Assembly: GCF_013403975.1 (NCBI RefSeq)
Contig: NZ_JABFDH010000003.1
Location: 558,001-622,000 of the forward strand
Length of the DNA: 64,000 bases
From: Winogradskyella ursingii
GTDB taxonomy: Bacteria; Bacteroidota; Bacteroidia; Flavobacteriales; Flavobacteriaceae
Direction: 5' to 3'
The notes beneath the pieces were generated by a model. That model ran no database searches. It was not told where the DNA came from and saw nothing but the letters and a program-made list of their open reading frames with translations. The translations under genes were made by a program, and so were the position numbers. Of this stretch, positions 36,620-45,407 are shown piece by piece. The stretch's first letter is position 1, and each line of letters starts with the position of its first letter.

Positions 36620-38559
36620 AATTTCATCTCTTATTTTTAGCAGTCCTATATTCTGCTTTTACCTTTTCCCAAGATTATAATATATCTATGATGGTTTCCA
36701 GAAATGATCTAGAGTCTAATAGCTATATAAAAGATTCTACGGCTAATGCACTCATCATTTATGACCATGGCAATAGTTTTATAGATGAAGACACCTTTTG
36801 GCTTCGCTTTCAACTCAAACAGAAAATTAAAATTCTAAAACAAGAGGGCATTGAGAAAGGAACTTTTACCGTTAGATTATATAAAGGGAAATCTTCTGAA
36901 GAAAAAATAAAAAATATAAAAGCAACTACTTACAATTTAGAAAACGGAAAAATCGTAAGAACAAAACTTGAAGAAAGCGCCATTTTTAGAGAAGAAAACG
37001 AAAATTTTACTTTAGTAAAAATTGTCTTGCCTAAAGTTAAGGTTGGAAGTGTACTCACTATAGAATATGAGAAACAGTCAAGATTTGTAACTAAATTCCA
37101 ACCATGGTATTTTCAAGGATATGATCCAGTTTTATACAGCGAATATAATACGAGTATTCCGGCTAATTACGAATATAATATCAAGTTAGTAGGCACCAAG
37201 AAATTTGATACGTTCGATAATAACATTAAAAAGAATTGCATCACAGTAGGCAATGGAGGTCGAGCAGATTGTTCCATCGCGAAATATGTTATGAAAGATA
37301 TTCCGGCATATAAACCAGAAAGTTTCACTACTACTCCACTTAATTATTTAGCCAGAATTGAATATGAACTAAGCGTAATTAAAAGATTTGATGGTGGTGT
37401 TGAAAAAATTGCCAAAACTTGGGCTAATGTTGATGACGAGTTGAAGACTGATAGCGATTTTGGCCGTCAGCTTAGCAAAAGAAGTTTAGTTAGAAAATTA
37501 CTTCCTGAAGCTATTATATACATAGCCGATCCTCTCGCCAAAGCACAGGCCATATATCAATATGTTTTAGATAATTATAAATGGAATGAAAAATATGAGC
37601 GCTACGATGTTTCAGTCAAAGATTTAATAGACACTAAACTGGGTAGTGTTTTTGAAATAAACTTGTTATTGGAAAATTTATTATCCAGTGAGAATTTTGA
37701 AGTATATCCAGTTTTACTATCTACACGTTCCAGCGGATTTATAACAAAGGTTTACCCTGTAATTACTGAGTTTAATTATGTAGTTGTCAAAACTATTATT
37801 GATGGTAAAACTTATTTTTTGGATGCCACTAGTCCGTATATACCCTTTGGTACGCTACCCTTTAGATGTCTCAATCAATATGGTAGACTTATGGATTTTG
37901 ATAATAATAGCTATTGGGAGGATATAAAAGTCGAAGATTTTTCGGTGATATCACAAAGAGTTAAATTAGAACTAGCAGATGATATGTTCAAAGGTTCCAT
38001 TAATAGTTCTTTTTCAGGATATCATGCCAATTCTTTAAAACAAGAGTTTGATGAGAATTCCGTTCAATACAAAAAGAATATGCGTGATGACCATAATCAA
38101 CTTCGTATTATTAAGCATGATATCGTAGACTTTAAAAAGTCAGCAAATAATTTTACTGAAGACATTGAGTTTGAAATCGACCCAGAATTTATAGGTAACA
38201 AAATATATTTTAATCCATTTGTGTTTAAGTTCTTTGATGAAAATCCATTTCAGTTACAAGAACGTACCTATCCAATCGATTTTGGGTATAAGGATATTTA
38301 CTCTTATGCCATGTCGCTAAAATTACCGGAAAATTTTAAAATCGCAGACATTCCAGAACCCATCAGTTATAGTTTACCAAACAGCACTGGCAGTTTTATG
38401 TTTAATGTAAATCTTAAGAGAGATGAATTAACTGTATACTTTAAAATTAAATTTAATGAGCCTATCTACGGATTTGAATACTATCCATATTTAAAAGAAT
38501 TTATGAAGAAGGTGGTTGAGACGCAAAAAAATACAGTAATAGTTTTAGAGAAACAATAG
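36616..38559 (+). CDS. DUF3857 / transglutaminase-like exported protein
   Basis: 647 residues. Signal peptide MKFHLLFLAVLYSAFTFSQ. DUF3857 lies at about 50-230 (KILKQEGIEKGTFTVRLYKG, FTLVKIVLPKVKVGSVLTIEYE). A transglutaminase-like domain is at about 300-410 (IYQYVLDNYKWNEKYE, GSVFEINLLLENLLSSENFEVYPVLLSTRSSG, FNYVVV, FLDAT). The usual catalytic Cys position holds Val/Phe (GSVFEIN) and the His position Asn (FNY), so transglutaminase or protease activity is unlikely. The C-terminal third is beta-rich. It is periplasmic or surface-bound. ATGA overlap with the nuclease gene suggests coupling. Confidence 0.82.
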   Translation: MKFHLLFLAVLYSAFTFSQDYNISMMVSRNDLESNSYIKDSTANALIIYDHGNSFIDEDTFWLRFQLKQKIKILKQEGIEKGTFTVRLYKGKSSEEKIKNIKATTYNLENGKIVRTKLEESAIFREENENFTLVKIVLPKVKVGSVLTIEYEKQSRFVTKFQPWYFQGYDPVLYSEYNTSIPANYEYNIKLVGTKKFDTFDNNIKKNCITVGNGGRADCSIAKYVMKDIPAYKPESFTTTPLNYLARIEYELSVIKRFDGGVEKIAKTWANVDDELKTDSDFGRQLSKRSLVRKLLPEAIIYIADPLAKAQAIYQYVLDNYKWNEKYERYDVSVKDLIDTKLGSVFEINLLLENLLSSENFEVYPVLLSTRSSGFITKVYPVITEFNYVVVKTIIDGKTYFLDATSPYIPFGTLPFRCLNQYGRLMDFDNNSYWEDIKVEDFSVISQRVKLELADDMFKGSINSSFSGYHANSLKQEFDENSVQYKKNMRDDHNQLRIIKHDIVDFKKSANNFTEDIEFEIDPEFIGNKIYFNPFVFKFFDENPFQLQERTYPIDFGYKDIYSYAMSLKLPENFKIADIPEPISYSLPNSTGSFMFNVNLKRDELTVYFKIKFNEPIYGFEYYPYLKEFMKKVVETQKNTVIVLEKQ

Positions 38560-38583
38560 TATTTTGTTTTGTATTTTTAAATA

Positions 38584-39453
38584 ATGAAAAAGAATCAGGA
38601 ACATAATTGGAAAACCAAACTTCATGAAATTATTTATGAAGCAGATACACCAGCCGGAAAACTTTTTGATGTTGTTTTGCTCATAGCCATTTTAGCCAGT
38701 ATCGTATTGGTAATGCTTGAAAGCGTAAGCAGTTTTGATGCTAAATATCATAATTTTTTAAATATTGCTGAATGGATTATAACCATCCTGTTTACTGTTG
38801 AGTACATACTTAGAATAATTACAGTAAATAAGCCATGGAGGTATGTAAAAAGCTTTTATGGCATTATAGATCTATTATCTACTATACCAAAATATTTATC
38901 TCTCATTTTCGTTGGTACTCACGCATTGGTAGCTTTGAGAGCACTAAGGCTTTTAAGAGTTTTTAGAATTTTAAAATTGGCTCGTTATCTTGGTGCATCC
39001 AATCAACTGGCCAGTGCAATAAAAGCGAGTAGAGCTAAAATATCAGTTTTTCTGTTTGCAGTTATGATTGCCGCAATAATTTTTGGCACAATAATGTACC
39101 TTGTTGAAGGGGAAGAAAATGGTTTTACCAACATCCCTAAAAGTGTGTACTGGTGCATTGTAACACTTACTACAGTAGGTTTTGGAGATATCGCACCTCA
39201 AACACCATTAGGCCAATTAATCGCAACAATTATTATGATTATGGGTTATGGCATCATTGCCGTGCCAACGGGAATAGTATCTGCAGAATATACTAAAGCC
39301 TCAAGTGGTCCGAATGCAAAACCTGTCGAGGATAAAGGCGTGATAAAATCAGTTACACTAAACACACAATCCTGTTCAAACTGTATGGCTTCAAAGCATC
39401 AAGATGATGCCGATTTCTGCCATAAATGTGGTTATAAATTACGGTATGACTAA
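38584..39453 (+). CDS. Voltage-gated potassium channel with C-terminal zinc ribbon
   Basis: 289 residues. Six transmembrane segments: S1 about 28-46, S2 58-80, S3 92-110, an arginine-rich S4 at 116-134 (ALRALRLLRVFRILKLARY), S5 153-173, a pore helix with selectivity filter TVGFGD (197-202), and S6 208-234. This is a Kv-type single-domain channel of the inner membrane. The tail (residues 264-282) has CSNC...CHKC, a four-cysteine zinc ribbon, which is not typical of minimal Kv channels. miaA begins within its last codons (8-base overlap). Confidence 0.92.
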   Translation: MKKNQEHNWKTKLHEIIYEADTPAGKLFDVVLLIAILASIVLVMLESVSSFDAKYHNFLNIAEWIITILFTVEYILRIITVNKPWRYVKSFYGIIDLLSTIPKYLSLIFVGTHALVALRALRLLRVFRILKLARYLGASNQLASAIKASRAKISVFLFAVMIAAIIFGTIMYLVEGEENGFTNIPKSVYWCIVTLTTVGFGDIAPQTPLGQLIATIIMIMGYGIIAVPTGIVSAEYTKASSGPNAKPVEDKGVIKSVTLNTQSCSNCMASKHQDDADFCHKCGYKLRYD

Positions 39454-40366
39454 TATTCTTTTATCAATTGTTGGACCTACCGCTATTGGAAAAACAGAAC
39501 TTAGTATTAAGCTAGCGCAACACTTTAATTCAGAAATAATTTCAGCAGATTCACGTCAATTCTATAAAGAAATGGAAATAGGTACTGCGGTACCATCGAA
39601 TAGTGAACTAAATGCCGCAGAACACAATTTCATACAGCATAAATCTATTCATGAAGATTATAATGTTGGTGATTTTGAAAGAGATGCGATTACAAAACTT
39701 GATGATATTTACAACACCGATGATATCGCTTTAATGGTTGGTGGCTCAGGACTTTATGTCAATGCAGTGACTAAGGGGTTAGATTATTTTCCTGAAGTAA
39801 ATTCAGATATTAGAGAAGAATTGAAATATCAATTTCAACATAACGGATTAGCTATTTTACAGCAGAAACTCAAAGCATTGGATCTTGAAACATACAACTC
39901 TATTGCAATTGATAATCCTCAGCGCGTTATAAGAGCTTTGGAAATCTGTATTGGATCTGGCAAACCTTATTCGTCATTCAAAACTAATAAATCAAAAAAT
40001 CGATCATTCAAAACCATTACCATTGGATTAAAAGCAGAGCGCCAAATTATTTATGACCGCATTAATAAGCGGGTAGATATTATGATTGAAAATGGACTAA
40101 TTAATGAAGCAAAAAAACTGTATCCACAGCGAAATCTCAATGCTCTTAACACAGTAGGCTATAAAGAACTTTTTACTTATTTTGATGGTGAAACAACTTT
40201 AGACATGGCAATTTCAGAAATAAAAAAAAACACAAGACGCTTTGCAAAAAGACAGCTCACATGGTTTAGAAAAGATGATACTATCAAATGGTTTGATTAC
40301 CAAACCGAAATTGACCAGGTTATAGAATATTTTGAATTTGCAATAAAAAAAATCCAGCCTAATTAA
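39446..40366 (+). CDS. miaA: tRNA dimethylallyltransferase
   Basis: 306 residues. It adds a dimethylallyl group to A37 of tRNAs that read UNN codons. P-loop GPTAIGKT (10-17), the substrate motif SADSRQFYKEMEIGTA, DFERDA, GGSGLYVNAVTKGLD and the C-terminal NTVGYKELFTY ... RRFAKRQLTWFRKD are all present. ATG 39446 is chosen because it directly precedes the P-loop strand. A start 14 codons upstream would overlap the channel gene further with no homology. The terminator stem at 40348-40377 spans its stop codon. Confidence 0.96.
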   Translation: MTNILLSIVGPTAIGKTELSIKLAQHFNSEIISADSRQFYKEMEIGTAVPSNSELNAAEHNFIQHKSIHEDYNVGDFERDAITKLDDIYNTDDIALMVGGSGLYVNAVTKGLDYFPEVNSDIREELKYQFQHNGLAILQQKLKALDLETYNSIAIDNPQRVIRALEICIGSGKPYSSFKTNKSKNRSFKTITIGLKAERQIIYDRINKRVDIMIENGLINEAKKLYPQRNLNALNTVGYKELFTYFDGETTLDMAISEIKKNTRRFAKRQLTWFRKDDTIKWFDYQTEIDQVIEYFEFAIKKIQPN

Positions 40367-40382
40367 GCTGGATTTTTCTTTT
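40345..40382. terminator. Bidirectional terminator overlapping the miaA stop
   Basis: AAAAATCCAGC (40348-40358) and GCTGGATTTTT (40367-40377) form an 11-bp stem with the miaA stop codon (40364-40366) in the loop. T-runs follow on the plus strand and the A-run serves the minus strand. It also ends the two-component operon coming from the other side. Confidence 0.85.
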
Positions 40383-40398
40383 TTAATATCGTTTGTAA

Positions 40399-41112
40399 TT
40401 AATCTTCACCACCATTAACTACTAAACGGAATCCTTCACCATGAATATTCAAAATTTCAACCTTTGGATCTGGTTTTAAATATTTTCTCAATTTAGCAAT
40501 GTAAACATCCATACTACGAGACGTAAAATAATTATCATCTCTCCAGATCTTAGTTAGTGCTAATTCTCTTGGCATTAAATCATTTTCATGTAAAGCCAGC
40601 AGACGTAATAGTTCATTTTCTTTTGGAGATAACTTTGTTGGATCACCTCCATCAAATTTAAGAAAACGCAATTTTGAATTTAAATCAAAACGGCCAATTT
40701 TAAATTCAAATTGTTTACTGTCCGCTACGGTATCCGTAGCCTTTCTTTGCATTATGGCTTTAATCTTCATAAGTAACACCTCACTATCAAAAGGCTTATT
40801 AAGATAATCGTCCGCTCCTACTTTGTAACCTTTTAGCACATCTTCTTTCATGGCCTTTGCCGTCAAGAAAATAATTGGTACTTCCGCATTTTTTTCTCGA
40901 ATTTCTTTGGCTAATGTAAACCCATCTTTATAAGGCATCATGACATCCAAAATACATAAATCGTAATCATCTTTTTTGAACTTCTCAAAACCTTCCATTC
41001 CATTTTTGGCATGGACCACATCGTAATCGTTCATCATTAAATAATCCTTTAAAACCGTTCCGAAATTTGGGTCGTCTTCTACTAAAAGAATTTTCTTGTT
41101 TTGTTCTTCCAT
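40399..41112 (-). CDS. OmpR-family response regulator, RprY-like
   Basis: 237 residues. Receiver domain with acidic pocket EDD (12-14), phospho-acceptor Asp56 (CILDVMMP), Thr in FLTAKA and Lys in LNKPFD. The C-terminal winged helix (KLSPKENELLRLLALHENDLMPRELALTKIW) reads DNA. It pairs with the kinase gene 9 bases upstream. The pair resembles Bacteroides RprX/RprY, a system present across Bacteroidota. The target genes are unknown; a GTTAA repeat cluster at the operon promoter may be its own site. Confidence 0.9.
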   Translation of the reverse strand: MEEQNKKILLVEDDPNFGTVLKDYLMMNDYDVVHAKNGMEGFEKFKKDDYDLCILDVMMPYKDGFTLAKEIREKNAEVPIIFLTAKAMKEDVLKGYKVGADDYLNKPFDSEVLLMKIKAIMQRKATDTVADSKQFEFKIGRFDLNSKLRFLKFDGGDPTKLSPKENELLRLLALHENDLMPRELALTKIWRDDNYFTSRSMDVYIAKLRKYLKPDPKVEILNIHGEGFRLVVNGGED

Positions 41113-41121
41113 AATTTGATT

Positions 41122-42693
41122 TTATGATATTAATGGCAACTTTATTATAAAAGTACTGCCTTTTCCTTTTTCACTTTCTACTGATATATGACCTTGATGA
41201 TCATCTACTATTCGCTTAACATAGGCTAAACCTAATCCATGTCCTTTAACGTTGTGCACATTACCAGTGTGTTCTCTATAAAATTTTTCGAACACACGTT
41301 TGGCTACTTGCTTACTCATACCACTACCTTGGTCAGCAATCTTTAATAAGATGTTATTGCCAACATTTTCTGTATATATATCAATCTTTGGTGCATCTTC
41401 TGAGTATTTAATGGCATTATCCAAAATATTCACGATGACATTTGTAAAATGCGTTTCGTTTGCCAAAACCGATGATTTTACAGCATCCAAGTGCGCTTTT
41501 ACGTAACCTTGTCGATCCTCTACGATTAACTCTACATGAGTCATTGCGTCTTCAACTAAGTCATGCAATTTTAGCCGTTCTTTACTTATATTAAGCTCAT
41601 TCTTTTCTAACTTAGAAATTCGCAGTACGTTTTCTACTTGCGCATTCATTCGCTTATTTTCTTCTTTTATCATGCCCAAATAACGTTTCACCTTTTCTTG
41701 GTCATTAATTATTTTTGGGTTCTTTATGGAGTCTAATGCTAAATTAATAGTTGCTATTGGCGTTTTAAACTCATGTGTCATATTATTGATAAAATCTGTC
41801 TTAATCTGTGAAATCTGTCGCTGACGTATCAACTGATAGATGGCACTGGAATAAGCCAATATGATGATGCCGGTAAATAAAATAGACAACAAAATCATCC
41901 ATAATATAGATGAAAGTAAATAATTTTTCCGCTCAGGAAAATCAACATATAATCTGTAACTGCTTTCGTTGTTATTATCTAAAAACACAGGAATACCGAT
42001 GGTTGTTTCTGGGTTTTTATCAAAATTACTTGATTGAACCTTGGTCGCTAAATCATCATCATAAATAGCAAACTCAAAATCTATATCTACTCCTTCACTT
42101 TTTAATTCTCTTGCCAATAAATGTTCTACTTGACTTGGCGAGATTCTTTTATATATAGGGATTCTTTTGAGAAGCGTTTTAAAGCTTGCTTCATAAACTT
42201 CTTGTCTGAGTTCTGGCATCGCAGAATATTCTCGCAATGTTTGTTCTGGAGCTAGATTTCTTTCTCCATCTATTTTTGCATTGTTATATATCTCAGTAAC
42301 TCTATCATTGGTAAAATTACTAATGGTAATACTGTCAGCATCAATTTCAAAGAACAATGAGGGTACTTTAAACCGCTCTTCTAAAACCGTGTTTCTATGT
42401 ACTATGGTTTTATCGTTTATGGCATCTTCAGCGGTAATATATAGCTGCTGAATTAATGTTGAATCCGGTTGTTCAGTTCTATTTAAATAAGGCTGGAGCT
42501 TAACCAAATAGTTTCTAAACTCAGTTTTCTCTATATCACGAGACACAAAACTTAGCGCTCTCTTAACACTTAACGTAAAATTCTTTTCCTCATTTTCTAA
42601 ACTATTATTGATAAAAAATGATTGTACAAATATGATTCCGATAAGTGATAAACTCATCAGCACCACCAATAACACGAATAGCTTTTTGCCCAT
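41122..42693 (-). CDS. Sensor histidine kinase, RprX-like
   Basis: 523 residues. TM1 at about 4-29, a periplasmic sensor region of about 230 residues with no named fold, and TM2 at about 260-282. The HisKA domain has His307 in FINNMTHEFKTPIATINLALDSI, followed by a HATPase domain with N-box (NVIVNILDNAIKYS), G1 DQGSG and G2 GHGLGLAYVKR. There is no HAMP domain between TM2 and the H-box. The -7 element (42698-42705) ends 4 bases before the ATG, so a leaderless transcript is predicted. It is co-transcribed with the response regulator. Confidence 0.92.
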   Translation of the reverse strand: MGKKLFVLLVVLMSLSLIGIIFVQSFFINNSLENEEKNFTLSVKRALSFVSRDIEKTEFRNYLVKLQPYLNRTEQPDSTLIQQLYITAEDAINDKTIVHRNTVLEERFKVPSLFFEIDADSITISNFTNDRVTEIYNNAKIDGERNLAPEQTLREYSAMPELRQEVYEASFKTLLKRIPIYKRISPSQVEHLLARELKSEGVDIDFEFAIYDDDLATKVQSSNFDKNPETTIGIPVFLDNNNESSYRLYVDFPERKNYLLSSILWMILLSILFTGIIILAYSSAIYQLIRQRQISQIKTDFINNMTHEFKTPIATINLALDSIKNPKIINDQEKVKRYLGMIKEENKRMNAQVENVLRISKLEKNELNISKERLKLHDLVEDAMTHVELIVEDRQGYVKAHLDAVKSSVLANETHFTNVIVNILDNAIKYSEDAPKIDIYTENVGNNILLKIADQGSGMSKQVAKRVFEKFYREHTGNVHNVKGHGLGLAYVKRIVDDHQGHISVESEKGKGSTFIIKLPLIS

Positions 42694-42697
42694 CGCC

Positions 42698-42705
42698 CAA
42701 ATTTA
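42698..42705 (-). promoter_or_regulatory. -7 promoter element abutting the histidine kinase gene
   Basis: On the minus strand this reads TAAATTTG, then GGCG, then the ATG at 42693. It matches TANNTTTG and predicts transcription starting at or beside the start codon. Confidence 0.5.
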
Positions 42706-42749
42706 ACATTTTAACATTTAGCACAAATTGGGTTTAACCTTACGTTAAC
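42703..42749 (-). promoter_or_regulatory. Cluster of four GTTAA repeats, candidate response-regulator site
   Basis: GTTAA on the minus strand (TTAAC on the plus) starts at plus positions 42703, 42711, 42734 and 42745. The last pair is 11 bases apart, one helical turn, as in OmpR-family direct-repeat sites. The first pair overlaps the -7 element. A near-palindrome (42739-42754) lies at the distal end. Confidence 0.35.
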
Positions 42750-42757
42750 ATAAGATA

Positions 42758-43345
42758 TCACGCTATTTGTTCAATAATTTGATTGTGAATTTTTAATGCT
42801 TGGATTTTTGCAGAATCTAAATTGTTGTTGGTGATTACAAAATCAGATCTTTTTATTTTTTCAGCGTCCGAAAGTTGATTTTTAATAATAGCCTTAATTT
42901 TTTCTCTCGAAGTATTGTCACGCTTTAACAGACGTTCTATTCGTAAATTTTCATCGGCAACAACTGTAATGATAAAGTTGTATTGATTTTCGAGATTATT
43001 TTCAAAAATAATGGCGACTTCCTTTAAAATATATGGTGCATTTTGCTTTTTTAACCAGCGCTTAAAATGCGAAGCAACTTTTGGGTGTACAATGGCGTTC
43101 ATTTTTAACAATAATTCTTTATCACTAAAAATCTTTGATGCTAAAAAAGCACGATTTAATTCGCCCTCAACATAAGCCGCTTTGCCGAACAGTGAAGTCA
43201 ATTTTTTCCTAATCAACTTAGACCTGTTCATCAACGCCTTAGCTTCTACATCAGCTATATAAACAGGAATTCCCAATGATTCAAAATAATTTGAAATCGT
43301 AGTTTTACCACTACCTATACCACCTGTAATACCAACTATTTTCAT
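42758..43345 (-). CDS. coaE: Dephospho-CoA kinase
   Basis: 195 residues. Last step of coenzyme A synthesis: 3'-phosphorylation of dephospho-CoA. P-loop GGIGSGKT (8-15), then SLGIPVYIADVEAKALM (substrate Asp region), AIVHPKVASHFKRWLKK and VVADENLRIERLLKRDNTSREKIKAII (lid). Length is normal. It abuts ybbR with no gap (43345/43346), so the two are co-transcribed. coaBC, an earlier step of the same pathway, lies in the same minus-strand block at 48919. Confidence 0.95.
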   Translation of the reverse strand: MKIVGITGGIGSGKTTISNYFESLGIPVYIADVEAKALMNRSKLIRKKLTSLFGKAAYVEGELNRAFLASKIFSDKELLLKMNAIVHPKVASHFKRWLKKQNAPYILKEVAIIFENNLENQYNFIITVVADENLRIERLLKRDNTSREKIKAIIKNQLSDAEKIKRSDFVITNNNLDSAKIQALKIHNQIIEQIA

Positions 43346-44308
43346 TTATAATTTAATATAGTCTATTCGATTCTGTTTCAATTTTACACGTTTCACAAAA
43401 TCAGGTTGCTTAACAATTTTTGGGATGAGATAACGCTGTTCACTATCTACTTCATTGAAATCGCACTCTACCACAAAATCAGATGGTTCAACGGTTTTAT
43501 ATCGTGCTAAATCCACATAATATGTTACATCCAAAGTTTTAGGAAAATAGTTGATTGCTACATCGGCCGGCTTGTTAATAATATTAATTAGAACTTCTGC
43601 AGTACCCTCCGTAAATCGTTCAATATTTCCAGATATTTCAACAGATTTAGGATACACTTCAACATTTTTGTATTTGGATCCATTGATTTTTACTGTTGTT
43701 AGAATGTCGCTTTTCACGTCCTCCAATTCCAATAATTCCGTATTCAAACTTTTTATTGGAGCAATAGTTTCAGCTGAGCCCACGATTTTGGCACTATCTA
43801 CACTTAACGAAAAGTCTCCCAATAAATCAAAACCAGTGGCATATTTAATATTATGTTTTATTTTAATTGGAACTTTCTTATTTGCAATTTTAGAATAAGG
43901 CAAAACCAATTCTTTTGGCTTTACTGATATTAAGGCATAGGATTTCCCCAACTGTTCAGCTATTAAATATTGATTTTTTTCAACATCGAACACAAATTGA
44001 TTTGGTTCTAAAGCAACATCTTCCTTAACATCCAATTTCAATTCCATGGATGATTTAAAAAGTAAAGGTACTAATGCGAAGCCATTAGCTTCGACATAAG
44101 CTGTAACATAATTCAATGAATCATTTTCTAATTTAACCTCGTCATCCAGTTGCGTTAGGCTTACCTTTAACCTTATATTTTGTTTATAGCTACTTGAAAG
44201 TTTAGAGAACAGCAAAAACACAAAAGCAATTATTAGAAATATAAAAAAGCGTTTTACATTACTTCGCTTGAAGAAATTTGATATGTTTAGTTTTTTACGT
44301 TTCTCCAT
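43346..44308 (-). CDS. YbbR-domain membrane-anchored protein
   Basis: 320 residues. One TM segment at about 19-38 (VKRFFIFLIIAFVFLLFSKLS) and a long extracytoplasmic region with YbbR-like repeats (VTAYVEANGFALVPLLFKS, KVPIKIKHNIKYATGF, EVYPKSVEISGNIERFTE). In Firmicutes YbbR/CdaR proteins regulate the c-di-AMP cyclase CdaA. A similar role here is inference from the family, and no cdaA lies in this window. It sits between a glycosyltransferase gene (3-base gap) and coaE. Confidence 0.85.
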   Translation of the reverse strand: MEKRKKLNISNFFKRSNVKRFFIFLIIAFVFLLFSKLSSSYKQNIRLKVSLTQLDDEVKLENDSLNYVTAYVEANGFALVPLLFKSSMELKLDVKEDVALEPNQFVFDVEKNQYLIAEQLGKSYALISVKPKELVLPYSKIANKKVPIKIKHNIKYATGFDLLGDFSLSVDSAKIVGSAETIAPIKSLNTELLELEDVKSDILTTVKINGSKYKNVEVYPKSVEISGNIERFTEGTAEVLINIINKPADVAINYFPKTLDVTYYVDLARYKTVEPSDFVVECDFNEVDSEQRYLIPKIVKQPDFVKRVKLKQNRIDYIKL

Positions 44309-44311
44309 ATA

Positions 44312-45316
44312 TTATTTAAAGAATAATTGTGGAAATGTTATTTTTGGATCCCTTCTTAACCAATTGATTTTTATGGTTGATAGTAAAAATCCAAAACCAT
44401 ATCCAAAAAATTGAATCCATATTGCTAAGAGAGATTGCATGGCAACAATGAAATTTTTGCTTGATACCAATGCTAAAACAAAAGCTATTATAAAATACAC
44501 AAAATAAACATACACAGGCCAATTTATTCCAGAAATCGAAAACACAATTGATACTAAAAAACCTAAACAAAATAAAGTAGGAAACCAATATACCAAACTT
44601 TTAGAGTTTGGGTGCCATTGGTTTAAAATAGGTCTTACCATTCCGAACTTTTGTACTTGCTTGTAAAATTTAGACCAAGATATTCGGCGTTTATGATATA
44701 CAAAGGCCTCTTTTATCAACGTGGTCTTAAATCCTAATTTGTGTAACCTTAAAGATAAATCTGGATCTTCACCAGGATGAATTTTACCAAATCCACTAGA
44801 CGCTAAAAATGCTTTTTTAGACAATCCCATATTAAAACTTCTAGGTTGGAACGCCTCAAACTGTTGCTCACCACCTCTTATACCTCCAGTGGTTATAAAC
44901 GATGTCATGGCAAAGTTAATCGCTTTCTGTAAGTTCGAAAATGAGTCGTGCGCTGTATCAGGTCCACCGAAACAGTCGTAATAATTATTGTTCAAAAACT
45001 TTTTGACTTCAATTAAATAATTTGATGGTAATATGACATCAGAATCCAAAATGATAAAGTAATTTCCCTTAGCTTTCTGCATGCCATAATTTCTTGACTC
45101 GCCAGGACCCGAATTTGATTTAAAATAATAGGAAAGATTTAATTTATCATTAAATTCTTTAATAATAGCTTCAGAAGTTTGATCAGAGCCGTCTTCAATT
45201 ATCACTATTTCCGATTCTTCCACTCCATCAACTTCCAAAAAACTCTCTAAAAGTTCGAGGATTTCCTGTGGCCTATTATATACCGGAATTATAAATGAAA
45301 ATTGTAATTCTGCCAT
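44312..45316 (-). CDS. Family 2 glycosyltransferase
   Basis: 334 residues from ATG 45316; a GTG two codons upstream is possible. GT-A fold: FSFIIPVYNRPQEILELLESFLE, VIIEDGSDQTSE, the metal-binding ILDSDVILPS (DSD), and GEDPDLSLRLHKLGFK with the ED base region. Two or three C-terminal hydrophobic segments (about 240-320) anchor it in the membrane. It probably adds a sugar to a lipid-linked or surface glycan. It is followed closely by ybbR and coaE, which are probably on the same transcript. Confidence 0.9.
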   Translation of the reverse strand: MAELQFSFIIPVYNRPQEILELLESFLEVDGVEESEIVIIEDGSDQTSEAIIKEFNDKLNLSYYFKSNSGPGESRNYGMQKAKGNYFIILDSDVILPSNYLIEVKKFLNNNYYDCFGGPDTAHDSFSNLQKAINFAMTSFITTGGIRGGEQQFEAFQPRSFNMGLSKKAFLASSGFGKIHPGEDPDLSLRLHKLGFKTTLIKEAFVYHKRRISWSKFYKQVQKFGMVRPILNQWHPNSKSLVYWFPTLFCLGFLVSIVFSISGINWPVYVYFVYFIIAFVLALVSSKNFIVAMQSLLAIWIQFFGYGFGFLLSTIKINWLRRDPKITFPQLFFK

Positions 45317-45341
45317 GAGCACAAATGTAACTAAACCGCAA

Positions 45342-45388
45342 AAGAAAAGCTATTAATGTCTTTTTAGATTAAAAAGACATCAATAGCT
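45342..45388 (-). terminator. Strong terminator of fabI
   Basis: A 19-bp stem (45348-45366 with 45370-45388) with a 3-base loop. In the minus-strand RNA the only non-Watson-Crick pair is a G-U, followed by TTTCTTTT. It lies 20 bases after the fabI stop and just ahead of the glycosyltransferase start. Confidence 0.85.
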
Positions 45389-45407
45389 CAAATTAAAAAG
45401 TTAAATC

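Noticed and set aside
43346..44308. YbbR as proof of c-di-AMP signalling here
   Set aside because: There is no cyclase gene in the window, and YbbR next to coaE occurs without cdaA in Bacteroidota.
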